A DNA stretch of 64,000 bases from Xanthomonas nasturtii. GTDB lineage: Bacteria; Pseudomonadota; Gammaproteobacteria; Xanthomonadales; Xanthomonadaceae. This document shows, in pieces, positions 8,110 to 18,230 of this stretch. Location of the stretch: assembly GCF_001660815.1 (NCBI RefSeq), contig NZ_LYMI01000089.1, positions 62,001-126,000 of the forward strand. The letters are read 5' to 3'. Made by a program: the position numbers and the translations under genes. The notes under the pieces were generated by a model that saw only the letters and a list, made by a program, of their open reading frames with translations, did no database searches and was not told the DNA's origin. Each line of letters starts with the position of its first letter. The stretch's first letter is position 1.

Positions 8110-10134
8110 ATGACCAACCCGCTGCTCGATCTGTCCGGACTGCCGTCCTTCGATGCGATCCGCCCCGAACACGTGGGCCCGGCGATCGACCACTTGCTCG
8201 CCGATGCCGAGGCGGCAGTGAAGGCGGCCGAGCAGGTCAGCCCGGTGCGCTGGAATAGCTTTGTCACGCCGCTGGACGATGCCACCGAGCGCCTGTGGCG
8301 CGCCTGGGGGCAGGTTGGTCATCTGCAGGCGGTGATGAACACCCCGGAGTTGCGCGAGGCCTACAACAGCAACCTGCCCAAGGTGAGCCGCTTCGGCAGT
8401 GCGCTGGGCCAGAACCTGGCGCTGTATGCGCAGTACAAGGCGTTGGCGCAGTCGCCGGAGGCAGCGTCCTACGATGAAGCGCGTCGCAAGGTGCTGGACA
8501 ACGCACTACGCGATTTCCGCCTGGGCGGTGCCGAACTCGATGACGAGGCCAAGGCGCGTTTTGCGCAGATCCAGGAAGAACTGTCGGCCTTGGCGGCCAA
8601 GTTTTCGCAGAACGTGCTCGACGCCACCGATGCCTGGTCGCATGTGACCGAGGACGAAACGCAGCTCTCCGGCTTGCCGGCCGAAGTGATCGCTGCCGCG
8701 CGCGCTGCCGCAGAGAAAGACGGCGTGCCGGGCTGGAAATTCACCTTGCAGATGCCGTGCTACCTGCCGGTGCAGAGCGATGCCGACAGCCGCGAACTGC
8801 GCGCGCTGCTGTACCGCGCCAACGCCGAGCGCGCTTCCGAATTCGGCGATGCCGCGCTGGACAACAGCGCCAATATCGATCGCATTCTGGGCTTGCGCGC
8901 CGAGCTGGCGCAGCTGCTCGGATTCGCCAGTTACGCCGACTATTCGGTGGCCACCAAGATGGCGCAGAGCCCGGACGAGGTGATGGGCTTCCTGCGCGAT
9001 CTGGCCGTGCGCGCCAAGGCGCATGCGCAGCGCGACCGCGACGAGCTGGAAACCTTTGCGCGCGACGAACTGGGCCTGGACGAGCTGCAGGCCTGGGATC
9101 TGGCCTACGTCAGCGAAAAACTCAAGCAGGCGCGTTACAGCTTTTCCGAGCAGGAGGTGAAGCAGTACTTCACCGAGCCGAAAGTGCTGGCCGGCCTGTT
9201 CGATGTGATCCACAGCCTGTACGGGCTTACCGTCAAACCCGACAGCGCGCCGGTCTGGCACCCGGATGTGCGGTTTTACCGGCTGGAAGATGCGCAAGGC
9301 GCGCTGGTCGGCCAGTTCTATCTGGATCTGTATGCGCGCGAAGGCAAGCGCGGTGGCGCATGGATGGACGACTGCCGCAATCGCCGCGACACAGCCAACG
9401 GCGTGCAGACGCCGCTGGTGTATCTGGTGTGCAACTTCGGCCGCGGCAGCGGCGACGCACCGGCCACCTTCCGGCATGGCGAGGTCACCACGCTGTTCCA
9501 TGAAATGGGCCACGGCCTGCATCAGCTGCTAACCCGCATCGGCGAGCTGGGCGTGGCCGGCATCAACGGCGTCGAATGGGATGCGGTGGAGTTGCCGAGC
9601 CAGTTCATGGAGAACTTCTGCTGGGAATGGGAGCGCGTGCAGGCGATGACCGCGCATGTGCAGACCGGCGAACCGTTGCCGCGCAACCTGTTCGATCGCT
9701 TGCTGGCTGCGCGCAATTTCCAGAGCGGCATGTTCACCGTGCGCCAGCTGGAATTTGCCTTGTTCGACATGCAGCTGCACAGCAGCTTCGACCCGACCCA
9801 GGACAGCGTGCTGCAATTGATCGAGCGCGTGCGCGACGAGGTGGCAGTCAATCGGCCGCCAGCGTGGAATCGCTTCCCGCACCAGTTCAGCCACATTTTC
9901 GCCGGGGGCTATGCGGCCGGCTATTACAGCTACAAATGGGCCGAAGTGCTCAGCGCCGATGCCTATGCCGCGTTCGAAGAGGCGCCCGAGCAGGTGGCCG
10001 AGACCGGTGCACGGTTCCGCCATGAGGTGTTGTCGCGCGGTGGCAGCCGCAGTGCGGCCGACAACTTCCGCGCTTTCCGTGGGCGTGCGCCGAGCATCGA
10101 TGCGTTGCTGCGACACAACGACATGGCAGGCTGA
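8110..10134 (+). CDS. prlC: Oligopeptidase A (M3 metallopeptidase)
   Basis: PrlC is a cytosolic zinc oligopeptidase that degrades short peptides, including cleaved signal peptides. The 674-residue length fits the family. The zinc motif HEMGHGLHQ starts at residue 464, preceded by FRHGEVTTLFHE and followed by the downstream Glu region (ELPSQFMENFCWE) that supplies the third ligand. The N-terminus (NPLLDLSGLPSFDAIRPEHV) and C-terminal tyrosine-rich loop (GGYAAGYYSYKWAE) are also typical. The ATG at 8110 follows GAGCGCCCC, a weak ribosome site. A GC-rich hairpin at 10157-10180 follows the stop. Confidence 0.97.
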   Translation: MTNPLLDLSGLPSFDAIRPEHVGPAIDHLLADAEAAVKAAEQVSPVRWNSFVTPLDDATERLWRAWGQVGHLQAVMNTPELREAYNSNLPKVSRFGSALGQNLALYAQYKALAQSPEAASYDEARRKVLDNALRDFRLGGAELDDEAKARFAQIQEELSALAAKFSQNVLDATDAWSHVTEDETQLSGLPAEVIAAARAAAEKDGVPGWKFTLQMPCYLPVQSDADSRELRALLYRANAERASEFGDAALDNSANIDRILGLRAELAQLLGFASYADYSVATKMAQSPDEVMGFLRDLAVRAKAHAQRDRDELETFARDELGLDELQAWDLAYVSEKLKQARYSFSEQEVKQYFTEPKVLAGLFDVIHSLYGLTVKPDSAPVWHPDVRFYRLEDAQGALVGQFYLDLYAREGKRGGAWMDDCRNRRDTANGVQTPLVYLVCNFGRGSGDAPATFRHGEVTTLFHEMGHGLHQLLTRIGELGVAGINGVEWDAVELPSQFMENFCWEWERVQAMTAHVQTGEPLPRNLFDRLLAARNFQSGMFTVRQLEFALFDMQLHSSFDPTQDSVLQLIERVRDEVAVNRPPAWNRFPHQFSHIFAGGYAAGYYSYKWAEVLSADAYAAFEEAPEQVAETGARFRHEVLSRGGSRSAADNFRAFRGRAPSIDALLRHNDMAG

Positions 10135-10156
10135 AGATGCCGGCCTTGTCGGCCTT

Positions 10157-10180
10157 GCGCCTGCCAGTGTCGGCAGGCGC
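10157..10180 (+). terminator. GC hairpin after prlC
   Basis: GCGCCTGCC (10157-10165) and GGCAGGCGC (10172-10180) form a perfect 9-bp stem with a 6-base loop; a second overlapping stem GCGCTGCG/CGCAGCGC follows. No T-tract is present, so termination is only possible, not certain. Confidence 0.4.
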
Positions 10181-10280
10181 TGCGTTCGCAGCGCGGTGAG
10201 GCCGCCTGGCTGATACACGTGGCAGCGCGGTCACTGCAGTGGCCAATTGCGGCATGGATCGGCACATCAAGGAGCGTGCA

Positions 10281-10946
10281 ATGCGGCGAGGTCTGTCATG
10301 GAGCGTGGCGATGTTGATCGCAGTGGCCACGCCGGTCGCGGCGCAGCACACAGCGCACGTCAACAGCCTGGTCCGTCTGCGTGCCGGCCCTGGCGAGGAA
10401 TACCGGTTGGTGGGTGAGGCCCACGCTGGCAACCCGGTCACCGTGTATGGCTGTCTGGAAACTGGCAGGTGGTGCGATGTGCGTGGGCCCGATGCGCGCG
10501 GCTGGATGCCTGCGCAGGCAATCGTGTCCGGCCGTGGCGCGGTCGCAAAGGCGGTGCCAAAGCTTACGTTCGCGCTGGATGCGTACTGGGGCGCGCATTA
10601 TCAAGGCCGCGAATGGACGGCCGAAAGCGAACGTGCGCTCTGGCGCGCGCATGTGCCCGGCGATTCCCCGAGTCTGGACATGATGGCGCCCAGTGATGCT
10701 CCGCAAGCTGGCGTGCCCACCATCGCAAAGCGCCTGAAGGCGCAGACACGTTCGGAAAACGAACGTGTGCAAGGAGAACGCGCCGAAATCGATCGAGCCG
10801 CGCGCAATCACTACGACGCCGACAGGCGGGACGACAAGATACAAGGCTGTGAGCGCTCGGGTGGCCAGGACAGCACCGTGCAAGGCTGCATCTCAAATGC
10901 ACGCAGCGACTACGATCGATCGGTTCGGGAGCGGGAGACGCGTTGA
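10281..10946 (+). CDS. Secreted SH3-domain protein of unknown role
   Basis: The 221-residue product has a signal peptide (MRRGLSWSVAMLIAVATPVA then AQ) followed by a bacterial SH3 (SH3_3-like) domain at about residues 25-85: VNSLVRLRAGPGEEYRLVGE, YGCLETGRWCDVRG and GWMPAQAI are the usual landmarks. The C-terminal third (about 145-221) is highly charged and probably helical (SENERVQGERAEIDRAARNH), with paired cysteines near the end. Bacterial SH3 domains in the periplasm often bind cell wall, but no ligand is evident. The start at 10281 is chosen because AAGGAG lies six bases upstream and it places the signal peptide at the N-terminus; a longer frame from 10239 lacks this. No operon partner is evident. 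Confidence 0.75.
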   Translation: MRRGLSWSVAMLIAVATPVAAQHTAHVNSLVRLRAGPGEEYRLVGEAHAGNPVTVYGCLETGRWCDVRGPDARGWMPAQAIVSGRGAVAKAVPKLTFALDAYWGAHYQGREWTAESERALWRAHVPGDSPSLDMMAPSDAPQAGVPTIAKRLKAQTRSENERVQGERAEIDRAARNHYDADRRDDKIQGCERSGGQDSTVQGCISNARSDYDRSVRERETR

Positions 10947-11171
10947 CCGGAACGCCCGCCAGCGAACCGGCACGCAAGCGTATTCAACGCGAAGTGGCAG
11001 GTGCTGCCGGTGCGGCGCCGCGCGGTATCAACCGCGCAGCGTCCGCATGCCCCACGTGGTGCCCGGTCTAAGCAGGCTGCACGCCAAGGCACTTCCGTCA
11101 TTGCGTGACTGGTGGGATGCCACCACCGCCACCGCAGGGCCACCGCGGTGGAACGGCGGTGGCGGCGAGCA

Positions 11172-12380
11172 TCACACCCGGCCGAACACCAGCGTACCGT
11201 TGGTGCCGCCAAAGCCGAAGCTGTTGGACATTACCGTGTTCAACCTGGCGTCCTGGGTCTGCCGCAGGATCGGGAAACCTTCCGCGCGCGGGTCCAGTTC
11301 TTCGATATGCGCCGAGCCGGCCATGAAGCCGTCGCGCAGCATCAGCAGGCTGTAGATCGCCTCGTGCACGCTGGCGGCGCCCAGCGAATGGCCGGACAGC
11401 GCCTTGGTCGAGGACAGCGGCGGCACGTTGTCACCGAACACCTCGCGCACCGCGCCCAGTTCGGTGACATCGCCCAGCGGTGTCGAGGTGCCGTGCGTGT
11501 TGAGGTAATCGATCGGGCGATCCAGCCCTTGCAGGGCCATATGCATGCAGCGCACCGCACCTTCGCCGCTGGGCGCCACCATGTCCGCGCCATCGGAGGT
11601 CACGCCATAGCCCAGCAGTTCGGCATGGATGCGTGCGCCGCGTGCGATGGCGTGGTCGTAGTCTTCCAGTACCAGCATGCCGCCGCCGCTGCCGATGACG
11701 AAGCCGTCGCGCTGCGCGTCGTACGGGCGCGATGCCACCGCCGGGCGATCGTTGAAGCCGGTGGACAGCGCGCCCATCGCATCGAACATCACGCTCATGG
11801 TCCAGTGCAGTTCTTCGCCGCCACCGGCAAACATCACATCCTGCGCGCCGTGGCGGATCAGATCCGCCGATGCGCCGATGCAATGCGCCGAGGTCGCGCA
11901 GGCGGCCGACAGCGAATAGCTCAGGCCGCGGATCTTGAACGCGGTGGCCAGCGATGCAGAGACCGCCGAACACATCGTGCGCGGCACCATATATGGGCCG
12001 ACCTTGCGCACGCCACGGTTGCGCAGCAGGTCGGCGGTTTCCACCTGCCATTGGCTGGAGCCGCCGCCGGAGCCGGCGATCACGCCGGTGCGCACATCGC
12101 TGACCTGTTCGGCACTCAGGCCCGCATCGGCGATCGCATCGCGCATGGCCAGATAGGCGTACGCAGAGGCATCGCCCATGAAGCGTTTGAGCTTGCGGTC
12201 GATCAACGCTTCCAGATCCAGCGTGACTGCCCCGCCCACCTGGCTGCGCAGGCCGGCCTCTGCGTGATCAGGGAGCGCGGTGATGCCGGAGCGGCTTTCG
12301 CGCAGAGCGCTGGAGACGGTGTCCAGATCGTTGCCCAGGCACGAATTGATGCCCATTCCGGTGATGACGACGCGACGCAT
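11172..12380 (-). CDS. fabB: 3-oxoacyl-ACP synthase I
   Basis: FabB elongates fatty acids and is specifically needed for unsaturated ones, extending the cis-3-decenoyl-ACP made by FabA. The 402-residue product carries the condensing-enzyme triad: Cys in [12 protein letters not shown], His in [11 protein letters not shown] and His in [10 protein letters not shown], plus the C-terminal [18 protein letters not shown]. The N-terminus [17 protein letters not shown] is diagnostic. Its ATG shares one base with the fabA stop, so the two are translationally coupled as fabA-fabB. A longer open frame upstream overlaps fabA and is not used. Confidence 0.97.
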   Translation of the reverse strand: MRRVVITGMGINSCLGNDLDTVSSALRESRSGITALPDHAEAGLRSQVGGAVTLDLEALIDRKLKRFMGDASAYAYLAMRDAIADAGLSAEQVSDVRTGVIAGSGGGSSQWQVETADLLRNRGVRKVGPYMVPRTMCSAVSASLATAFKIRGLSYSLSAACATSAHCIGASADLIRHGAQDVMFAGGGEELHWTMSVMFDAMGALSTGFNDRPAVASRPYDAQRDGFVIGSGGGMLVLEDYDHAIARGARIHAELLGYGVTSDGADMVAPSGEGAVRCMHMALQGLDRPIDYLNTHGTSTPLGDVTELGAVREVFGDNVPPLSSTKALSGHSLGAASVHEAIYSLLMLRDGFMAGSAHIEELDPRAEGFPILRQTQDARLNTVMSNSFGFGGTNGTLVFGRV

Positions 12381-12895
12381 CAGAAGTTCTCCGTTGAAGT
12401 GAACATGCCCACGCGCAGATCCTTGGCGGTATAGATCTCGCGCCCGTCCACCAGCATGCGTGCGTCGGTCTGCGCCATCACCAGCTTGCGGTTGATCACG
12501 CGGCTGACATCGATCTCGTAGCTCACCAATTTGGCGCTCGGCAGCACCTGGCCGGTGAATTTGACCTCCCCGCAACCCAACGCGCGGCCGCGGCCGGGTG
12601 CGCCGATCCAGGTGAGGAAGAAGCCGGTGAGCTGCCACATTGCATCCAGGCCCAGGCAACCGGGCATCACCGGGTCGCCGATGAAGTGGCAGCCGAAGAA
12701 CCACAGGTCCGGGCGGATATCCAGTTCGGCATGAATCACGCCCTTGCCATGCGCACCGCCGGTGTCGCTGATCTCGGTGATGCGGTCGAACATCAGCATC
12801 GGATCGTTGGGCAGACGGCCGCTGTCGGGTGCAAACAATTCCCCACGCGCACTGGCCAGCAATTGGTCGCGCGAGTACGTACTTTGACGAGTCAT
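12380..12895 (-). CDS. fabA: 3-hydroxydecanoyl-ACP dehydratase/isomerase
   Basis: FabA dehydrates 3-hydroxydecanoyl-ACP and isomerises the trans-2 to the cis-3 product, the branch point to unsaturated fatty acids. The catalytic His lies in [14 protein letters not shown] and the catalytic Asp in [14 protein letters not shown]. With the ATG at 12895 the protein is 171 residues, matching the usual length; upstream in-frame starts would add a non-conserved tail. It forms an operon with fabB. Confidence 0.97.
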   Translation of the reverse strand: MTRQSTYSRDQLLASARGELFAPDSGRLPNDPMLMFDRITEISDTGGAHGKGVIHAELDIRPDLWFFGCHFIGDPVMPGCLGLDAMWQLTGFFLTWIGAPGRGRALGCGEVKFTGQVLPSAKLVSYEIDVSRVINRKLVMAQTDARMLVDGREIYTAKDLRVGMFTSTENF

Positions 12896-13240
12896 GACGA
12901 ACGTTTCCTGCAAGGAGCGAAAGGCGAAGCCGGCAAGGGTGCATGAGCCGGCGCGGTTCAATCAAACGTTTTATCCGTACGCATGCGTGCTGTTTTCAGC
13001 CGGTTGCGCCGTGCAGCAGGGCCGCGTTGCATGTTGAGCGGCAGCATGCGGGCGTGCCGTCTTTGGGGGCGGGCGGGCCTGCATGGTTGGCTCTGCTGCT
13101 GTGGTCTACCACGCGAGATCGCTGGTGTTCGATGGCCGGTCGCGCCCGTTTACCACTTGCGTTGTGTGCGATCGCCGCTCAAGGCATGAGACGGCGCTGG
13201 CTTATCATGGATGCAGACCTGTAACAGAGAAACCAGCTTG

Positions 13241-14320
13241 ATGCGCAAGATCGTGCACGTGGACATGGATGCGTTCTACGCATCCGTGGAGCAACGTGAC
13301 GACCCGAGCCTGCGCGGCAAGCCGGTAGTGGTGGCCTGGCGCGGTGCGCGCTCGGTAGTGTGCGCGGCATCTTACGAAGCGCGCACCTTCGGCATTCGCT
13401 CGGCGATGCCGGCTGTGCGTGCCGAGCGCCTGTGCCCGGATGCGGTCTTCGTGCCACCGGACTTTGCCCGCTACAAGGCGGTGTCGCGGCAGGTGCGCGA
13501 GATCTTCCATCGGCATACCGATCTGGTCGAACCGTTGTCGCTGGACGAGGCCTATCTGGATGTCACCCAAGCCAAGACCGGCATGCGGCTGGCCACCGAA
13601 ATCGCGCAACTGATCCGCACCCAGATCCGCGAAGAAACCCAGCTCACCGCGTCGGCCGGCATCGCCCCGAACAAGTTCCTGGCCAAGATCGCCTCCGACT
13701 GGCGCAAACCCGATGGCCAGTTCGTGATCGCACCCAGTCGCGTGGATGCATTCCTGCTCCCGCTCAAGGTCAATCGCATTCCCGGCGTGGGCAAGGTGAT
13801 GGATGGCAAGCTGGCGGCCTTGGGCATCGTCACCGTGGCCGATCTGCGCCTGCGCCCGCTGGAAGAATTGCAGGCGCATTTCGGCAGTTTCGGGCATAGC
13901 CTGTATCGCCGCGCGCGCGGCATCGACGAGCGCCCGGTGGAGCCGGACCAGGAGGTGCAGTCGGTCTCTTCGGAAGACACCTTCAGCGAAGATCTTGCGC
14001 TTGATGCGCTGGACCCGCACATCCTGCGGCTGGCCGAAAAAACCTGGCTCGCCACGCGTCGCACCGAGCGCATCGGGCGCACGGTGGTGCTGAAGTTGAA
14101 GACATCGAATTTCCGCATTCTCACGCGTTCCTACACGCCCGAGCAGCCGCCTGCCTCGCAGGACGCACTGGCACAGATCGCGCTGGCCCTGACCCGCCGC
14201 GTGGAGTTGCCAGCGCAAACGCGTTACCGCCTGGTCGGTGTCGGCCTGAGCGGTTTCAGCGATGTCGAAGACGCCGCGGTGCAGGGCCAGTTGTTCGGTG
14301 AAATACCGCAGGCCGAGTGA
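13241..14320 (+). CDS. dinB: DNA polymerase IV (Y-family)
   Basis: DinB is an error-prone translesion polymerase. The 359-residue product starts MRKIVHVDMDAFYASVEQRD, the palm Asp/steric-gate region, and has the second catalytic motif SLDEAYLDV near residue 103. Helix-hairpin-helix and thumb parts (NRIPGVGKVMDGKLAALGI) and the little-finger domain follow. The extreme C-terminus holds QGQLFGE, a likely beta-clamp binding motif. The start at 13241 is preferred over an in-frame ATG at 13211 because the conserved N-terminus begins there. I do not see a convincing LexA box upstream. Confidence 0.96.
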   Translation: MRKIVHVDMDAFYASVEQRDDPSLRGKPVVVAWRGARSVVCAASYEARTFGIRSAMPAVRAERLCPDAVFVPPDFARYKAVSRQVREIFHRHTDLVEPLSLDEAYLDVTQAKTGMRLATEIAQLIRTQIREETQLTASAGIAPNKFLAKIASDWRKPDGQFVIAPSRVDAFLLPLKVNRIPGVGKVMDGKLAALGIVTVADLRLRPLEELQAHFGSFGHSLYRRARGIDERPVEPDQEVQSVSSEDTFSEDLALDALDPHILRLAEKTWLATRRTERIGRTVVLKLKTSNFRILTRSYTPEQPPASQDALAQIALALTRRVELPAQTRYRLVGVGLSGFSDVEDAAVQGQLFGEIPQAE

Positions 14321-14480
14321 TGGCGGTTCTCTCGTAAGCAGTGCTGCGGGCTTCGCATGCGGCCTTCGTGGATGACTGTATCGATGCAGCCAGCGAGATA
14401 TCCCCGGCGCTCCACAGTGACACGCCATGAATCCTGCACTGCGTACACTGCCGCTTGCTCCCCCACCCAAGGCAGTCCGC

Positions 14481-15131
14481 ATGTTTCCGTATCCGCTGGT
14501 GATCTTCGATCTGGATGGCACGCTGGTGGACAGTGCCCCGGATATCGCCGAAGCACTCAATGCCACCTTGCAGGAATTGGGGCTGCAGCAGTTCAGCGAA
14601 GCCACGATCCGCAGCTGGATCGGCGAAGGTGTGCATGTGCTGCTCGCCACCGCATTGCGCGAAGCCGGCGGGACGCACGATGCCGAGACAGAAATGCCGG
14701 TGATGATGCGCCACTACCAAGCCTGCCTGCTGCACAACCCGCAGCTGTATCCCGGCGTTGCCGATGCGCTGGCAGGTTTGCGCGATGCCGGCGCCACGCT
14801 GGCGTTGTGCACCAACAAACCGTCGCGTTTCATTGCACCGCTGCTGGAGCATCTGGGGATCGGGGCGTATTTCAGCACGGTGCTCGGCGGCGATTCGCTG
14901 CCGCAGCGCAAGCCCGACCCGGCACCGCTGCTGCAGCTGGCCGAGCAGTTCCAGCACACACCACAGCAGTGCCTGATGGTCGGCGATTCGGCTACCGACG
15001 CCGCGGCCGCAAACGCCGCCAGCATGCCGCTGGCGATGGTGCGTTACGGCTATTTGCGCGGCTTCGATGTGCAGACCTCCGGTGCGGTGGCCATCATCGA
15101 CGACATGCGCGAGCTGCTTGCGTTGAAGTAA
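14481..15131 (+). CDS. gph: Phosphoglycolate phosphatase (HAD family)
   Basis: A HAD-superfamily phosphatase of 216 residues that removes 2-phosphoglycolate. Motif I is FDLDGTLVDSAPDI right at the N-terminus, motif II is ALCTNKPS, motif III the Lys in PQRKPDPAPLL, and motif IV GDSATDAAAANAA. The cap region between motifs I and II is of normal length. The ATG at 14481 places motif I at the usual position; an upstream in-frame ATG at 14427 would add 18 poorly conserved residues. It follows dinB by 160 bp and may be independently transcribed. Substrate specificity is by family; other 2-phosphosugars are possible. Confidence 0.9.
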   Translation: MFPYPLVIFDLDGTLVDSAPDIAEALNATLQELGLQQFSEATIRSWIGEGVHVLLATALREAGGTHDAETEMPVMMRHYQACLLHNPQLYPGVADALAGLRDAGATLALCTNKPSRFIAPLLEHLGIGAYFSTVLGGDSLPQRKPDPAPLLQLAEQFQHTPQQCLMVGDSATDAAAANAASMPLAMVRYGYLRGFDVQTSGAVAIIDDMRELLALK

Positions 15132-15361
15132 TCCGCAACGCGCTACCAGCGCGTTTTGCCAAATCGCTACATCCGCAGAGTGCCACTCATGCAGCCGCCA
15201 TGTTGCTGCACGGGTGGCCCCGGAGTGACACCGTTCGTGCTGCTGCCGGGTCTGTACACAGCTAACGCAGACATCTCTGCACGCGACACCTGCTGTGCAA
15301 CAGATGAGCTGCCGCAGTGGTGCGATTCCCGTACGCAACTGCGCCAACACACATGTTCGAT

Positions 15362-15389
15362 TTGAGAATGAATCGTATCTGTGTAGAAT
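15362..15389 (+). promoter_or_regulatory. Putative promoter with overlapping Fur-box-like sequence
   Basis: TTGAGA (15362-15367) and TAGAAT (15384-15389) are 16 bp apart and resemble -35 and -10 boxes. The spacer and -35 read TTGAGAATGAATCGTATC, close to Fur boxes of the form GAGAATGATTCTCATT. The site lies 124 bp before the TonB-dependent receptor start, within the otherwise empty 15132-15512 gap. Confidence 0.5.
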
Positions 15390-15512
15390 GCGCGGACAAT
15401 CTTGACTGCGCTGCACCGCCTCGCACGCACCGTGCGCCTGCTGCACGCGTGGCCCCCGCTTTGTCACCTCAAGCCGTCGCTAGAGGCCCATCTCCTGTCG
15501 AGAGGTTTAAAA

Positions 15513-17780
15513 ATGTCCGCATCATGCCGGTCATGGATGTCTGTGCCTGCGCGCCGTCCTGTGGTGTCCCGCCGTCAGCTGGTGCTGGCAATCGCTATCG
15601 GTTGCGGCAGCTGCATGTGCAGCGCATCCGCCGAAGACGCGGTGGCCGACCCGCAATCGCTGGACACCGTGCACGTCACCGCCGCGCAGATTGCGCGCCA
15701 GGCGCTGGGCTCATCGGTCATCACCGCCGAAGATATCGAGCGGCGTCCACCGGTCAACGATCTGTCGCAGCTGCTGCGCACCATGCCGGGCGTCAATCTC
15801 ACCGGCAATAGCGCATCCGGGCAATACGGCAACAACCGCCAGATCGATTTGCGCGGCATGGGCCCGGAAAACACGCTGATTCTGGTGGATGGCAAGCCGG
15901 TGGGGTCGCGCGATGCGGTGCGCATGGGCCGCAGCGGCGAACGCAACACGCGTGGCGATACCAACTGGGTACCGGCCGACGCGGTGGAGCGCATCGAGGT
16001 GCTGCGTGGCCCGGCGGCGGCGCGTTATGGCTCCGGTGCGTCCGGCGGTGTGGTCAACATCATCACCAAGAAACCGACCGGCGATCTTACCGGTGCGATG
16101 ACGCTGTTCGGTCTTGTGCCGCAGCACAGCGCCGAAGGCGATGGGCAACGCATCGGATTCCAGCTCAGTGGCCCGCTGTCGGACACGTTTTCGTTCCGCC
16201 TCTACGGCAACATCAACAAGACCGATCCGGATTCGCTGGAGCTCAATCGCCGCTTTGCGAGTAACGCCAATGCAGTGCCGCCGGCCGGGCGCGAGGGCGT
16301 GCGCAACAAGGACATCAACGGCCTGTTGCGCTGGGACCCGACGGAAGGGCAGGTGATCGAACTCGATGCCGGCTTCAGCCGCCAGGGCAATCTGTATGCA
16401 GGCGATCGCGCGGTGAGCGCCGATGGCCTGGCAGGCGCCGATCTCGCTGCGTTGTTCGGCAGCGAAACCAACACCATGCTGCGCCGCACGTTCTCGCTGA
16501 CGCACCGCGGCACCTGGGCGCTGGGCACTTCGCGGCTCACCGCCGCCTACGAAGGCACCGACAACACCCGTCTCAACGAAGGCCTGGCCGGCGGCCCGGA
16601 AGGTTCCATTGCGGCCAGCCTGCTCAACTCCACCGCCATGCTCGACAATCTCAATATCGACGGCGAGTTCAACCTGCCGTTGCAGGCCTGGGCCGAACAA
16701 GTGCTCACGTTCGGTTTCGAGCGTCGCCAGAGCCGCCTCAGCGATGCGTATTCGATGTCGCAGGCCGTCACCGCAGGTGGTGGCTTTCCTGGCCTTTCTG
16801 CGGATGCCCGTAGTCCACGCAGTGAGGCCACGCTCAGCGCGGTGTATGTGGAAGACAACATCTACGCCACCGAGCGGCTGACGCTTACCCCCGGCCTGCG
16901 CCTGGATCACCACAGCCAGTTCGGCAACAACCTCAGCCCCAGCCTCAATGTGCAATACAAACTCAGCGAAGACTGGTTGCTCAAGGGCGGCATCGCGCGT
17001 GCGTTCAAGGCGCCCAATCTGTATCAGTCCAACGATAACTATCTGTATTACACGCGCGGCAATGGCTGCCCGGTGCTGTTTCCCAATCTGGGGTCGGGCT
17101 GCTACATCCAGGGCAATGACAACCTCGATCCGGAAACCAGCATCAACAAGGAAATCGGCATCGAGTGGGCACCGCAGTCCGGCCACCACGCCTCGCTGAC
17201 CTATTTCCACAATGCATACGACGGCAAGATCGTCGCCGGGATGGTGCCGGTGGGTACCACTGCCGATGGACGCGGGCAGGTGTTCCAGTGGACCAACGCA
17301 TCGGAAGCGATCGTGCAGGGTGTGGAAGGCAATCTCACCCTGCCGTTGCTGGGCGAACAGGGCCGCGTAGTGAAGTGGAACACCAACGTCACCTACATGA
17401 TCGAGAACAAGAACACCGCCACCGATCAGCCGCTGTCGGTAATCCCGGAATACACGGTCAACACCACGTTGGATTGGCAACCGACCCAGGCGTTGTCGCT
17501 GCTGCTTACCGGAACGTTTTACGGCAAGCAGGAGTCGGCCACGCAGTCGAGCACCAGCGGCGGTGCCATCGCCTCCGACACCCGCGACCCCTACGACCTG
17601 TGGGGTATCAGTGCCCGCTATCGCATCACCCGCACGGTCAGCGTCGGTGTGGGCGTGGACAACCTGTTCGACACCCGGCTGTTTCGCGAGGGCACCAACA
17701 ACACCGGCGGTGCGGCAGGCGCGGCCACCTACAACGAACCGGGACGCGCGTACTGGGCGACGTTGCGTTTTGGTTTCTGA
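15513..17780 (+). CDS. TonB-dependent siderophore receptor, FepA-like
   Basis: An outer-membrane beta-barrel receptor of 755 residues. After a signal peptide (VVSRRQLVLAIAIGCGSCMC) comes a TonB-box-like LDTVHVTA, then the plug domain (VITAEDIERRPPVNDLSQLL, MPGVNLTG, IDLRGMGPENTLILVDGKPV, VERIEVLRGPAAARYGSGA) and a 22-strand barrel closing with EPGRAYWATLRFGF, a C-terminal Phe as expected. The plug wording and the ending resemble FepA/BfeA/PfeA catecholate receptors, so ferric catechol siderophores are a likely ligand. GAGAGG stands eight bases before the ATG at 15513; an earlier in-frame start at 15402 lacks this. A Fur-like site upstream supports iron control. No transport partners lie nearby; the next element is a transposase remnant. 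Confidence 0.93.
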   Translation: MSASCRSWMSVPARRPVVSRRQLVLAIAIGCGSCMCSASAEDAVADPQSLDTVHVTAAQIARQALGSSVITAEDIERRPPVNDLSQLLRTMPGVNLTGNSASGQYGNNRQIDLRGMGPENTLILVDGKPVGSRDAVRMGRSGERNTRGDTNWVPADAVERIEVLRGPAAARYGSGASGGVVNIITKKPTGDLTGAMTLFGLVPQHSAEGDGQRIGFQLSGPLSDTFSFRLYGNINKTDPDSLELNRRFASNANAVPPAGREGVRNKDINGLLRWDPTEGQVIELDAGFSRQGNLYAGDRAVSADGLAGADLAALFGSETNTMLRRTFSLTHRGTWALGTSRLTAAYEGTDNTRLNEGLAGGPEGSIAASLLNSTAMLDNLNIDGEFNLPLQAWAEQVLTFGFERRQSRLSDAYSMSQAVTAGGGFPGLSADARSPRSEATLSAVYVEDNIYATERLTLTPGLRLDHHSQFGNNLSPSLNVQYKLSEDWLLKGGIARAFKAPNLYQSNDNYLYYTRGNGCPVLFPNLGSGCYIQGNDNLDPETSINKEIGIEWAPQSGHHASLTYFHNAYDGKIVAGMVPVGTTADGRGQVFQWTNASEAIVQGVEGNLTLPLLGEQGRVVKWNTNVTYMIENKNTATDQPLSVIPEYTVNTTLDWQPTQALSLLLTGTFYGKQESATQSSTSGGAIASDTRDPYDLWGISARYRITRTVSVGVGVDNLFDTRLFREGTNNTGGAAGAATYNEPGRAYWATLRFGF

Positions 17781-17958
17781 GATTGGTGATCAAGACGGCG
17801 TGCTTGCAATGCCAGCAGCACCCATGAGGAGATGTTCGATGCATCGCTATCGATGGGCCGTCTACATCTGAATGCTGGTGTGGCTTCGACGTCCCCCCGT
17901 CCTGAGTAGCGGCCGGGTTTAGAGTCCGGGCTGGGTTGCCCCCCCGATTCCAGAGCCA

Positions 17959-18230
17959 TTAGCTAATAGAGATTTCGGCCTGAGTTGGCGCCTGGGAATT
18001 CGCTTGGGACCCGTAATTTCGGGCGAATTCTTCAGGGGTTTTCCATGCCAGTGCACTGTGGGGCCGCTCCTGGTTATAGACGCGTCGCCATTGTTCGATT
18101 TTGCTCCGCGCGTCAGCCAGTGACAAGAAACAAATGCGCGTTGAGACACTCCTGCCGCAGGCGTCCGTTGAAGCTTTCCACCAAGGTGTTATCGGTCGGG
18201 GGCGTGGATTCGCCGGCTGAAGTGCCATTT
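17959..18230 (-). pseudogene. IS3-family transposase (OrfB C-terminal) remnant with frameshift
   Basis: Reading the minus strand, DNTLVESFNGRLRQECLN (the DDE Glu region) is followed in a second frame by SLADARSKIEQWRRVYN, then QERPHSALAWKTPEEFARN, the end of IS407-group (IS3 family) integrase cores. The join is out of frame by one base near 18122. The N-terminal two thirds of the transposase and OrfA are absent; upstream sequence stops resembling a transposase near 18230. The stretch 17885-17900 (CCCCCCGTCCTGAG) may be the old right end. The remnant lies in the 710-bp gap between the TonB receptor and the tfoX-like gene. Confidence 0.8.

Noticed and set aside
11112..12434. Long plus-strand frame opposite fabB/fabA
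   Set aside because: Arg/His/Ala-rich shadow of a GC-rich gene; fabB and fabA carry all catalytic motifs on the other strand.
12983..13189. Small frame between fabA and dinB
   Set aside because: Cys/Arg/Trp-rich sequence with no ribosome site or recognisable pattern; treated as intergenic.
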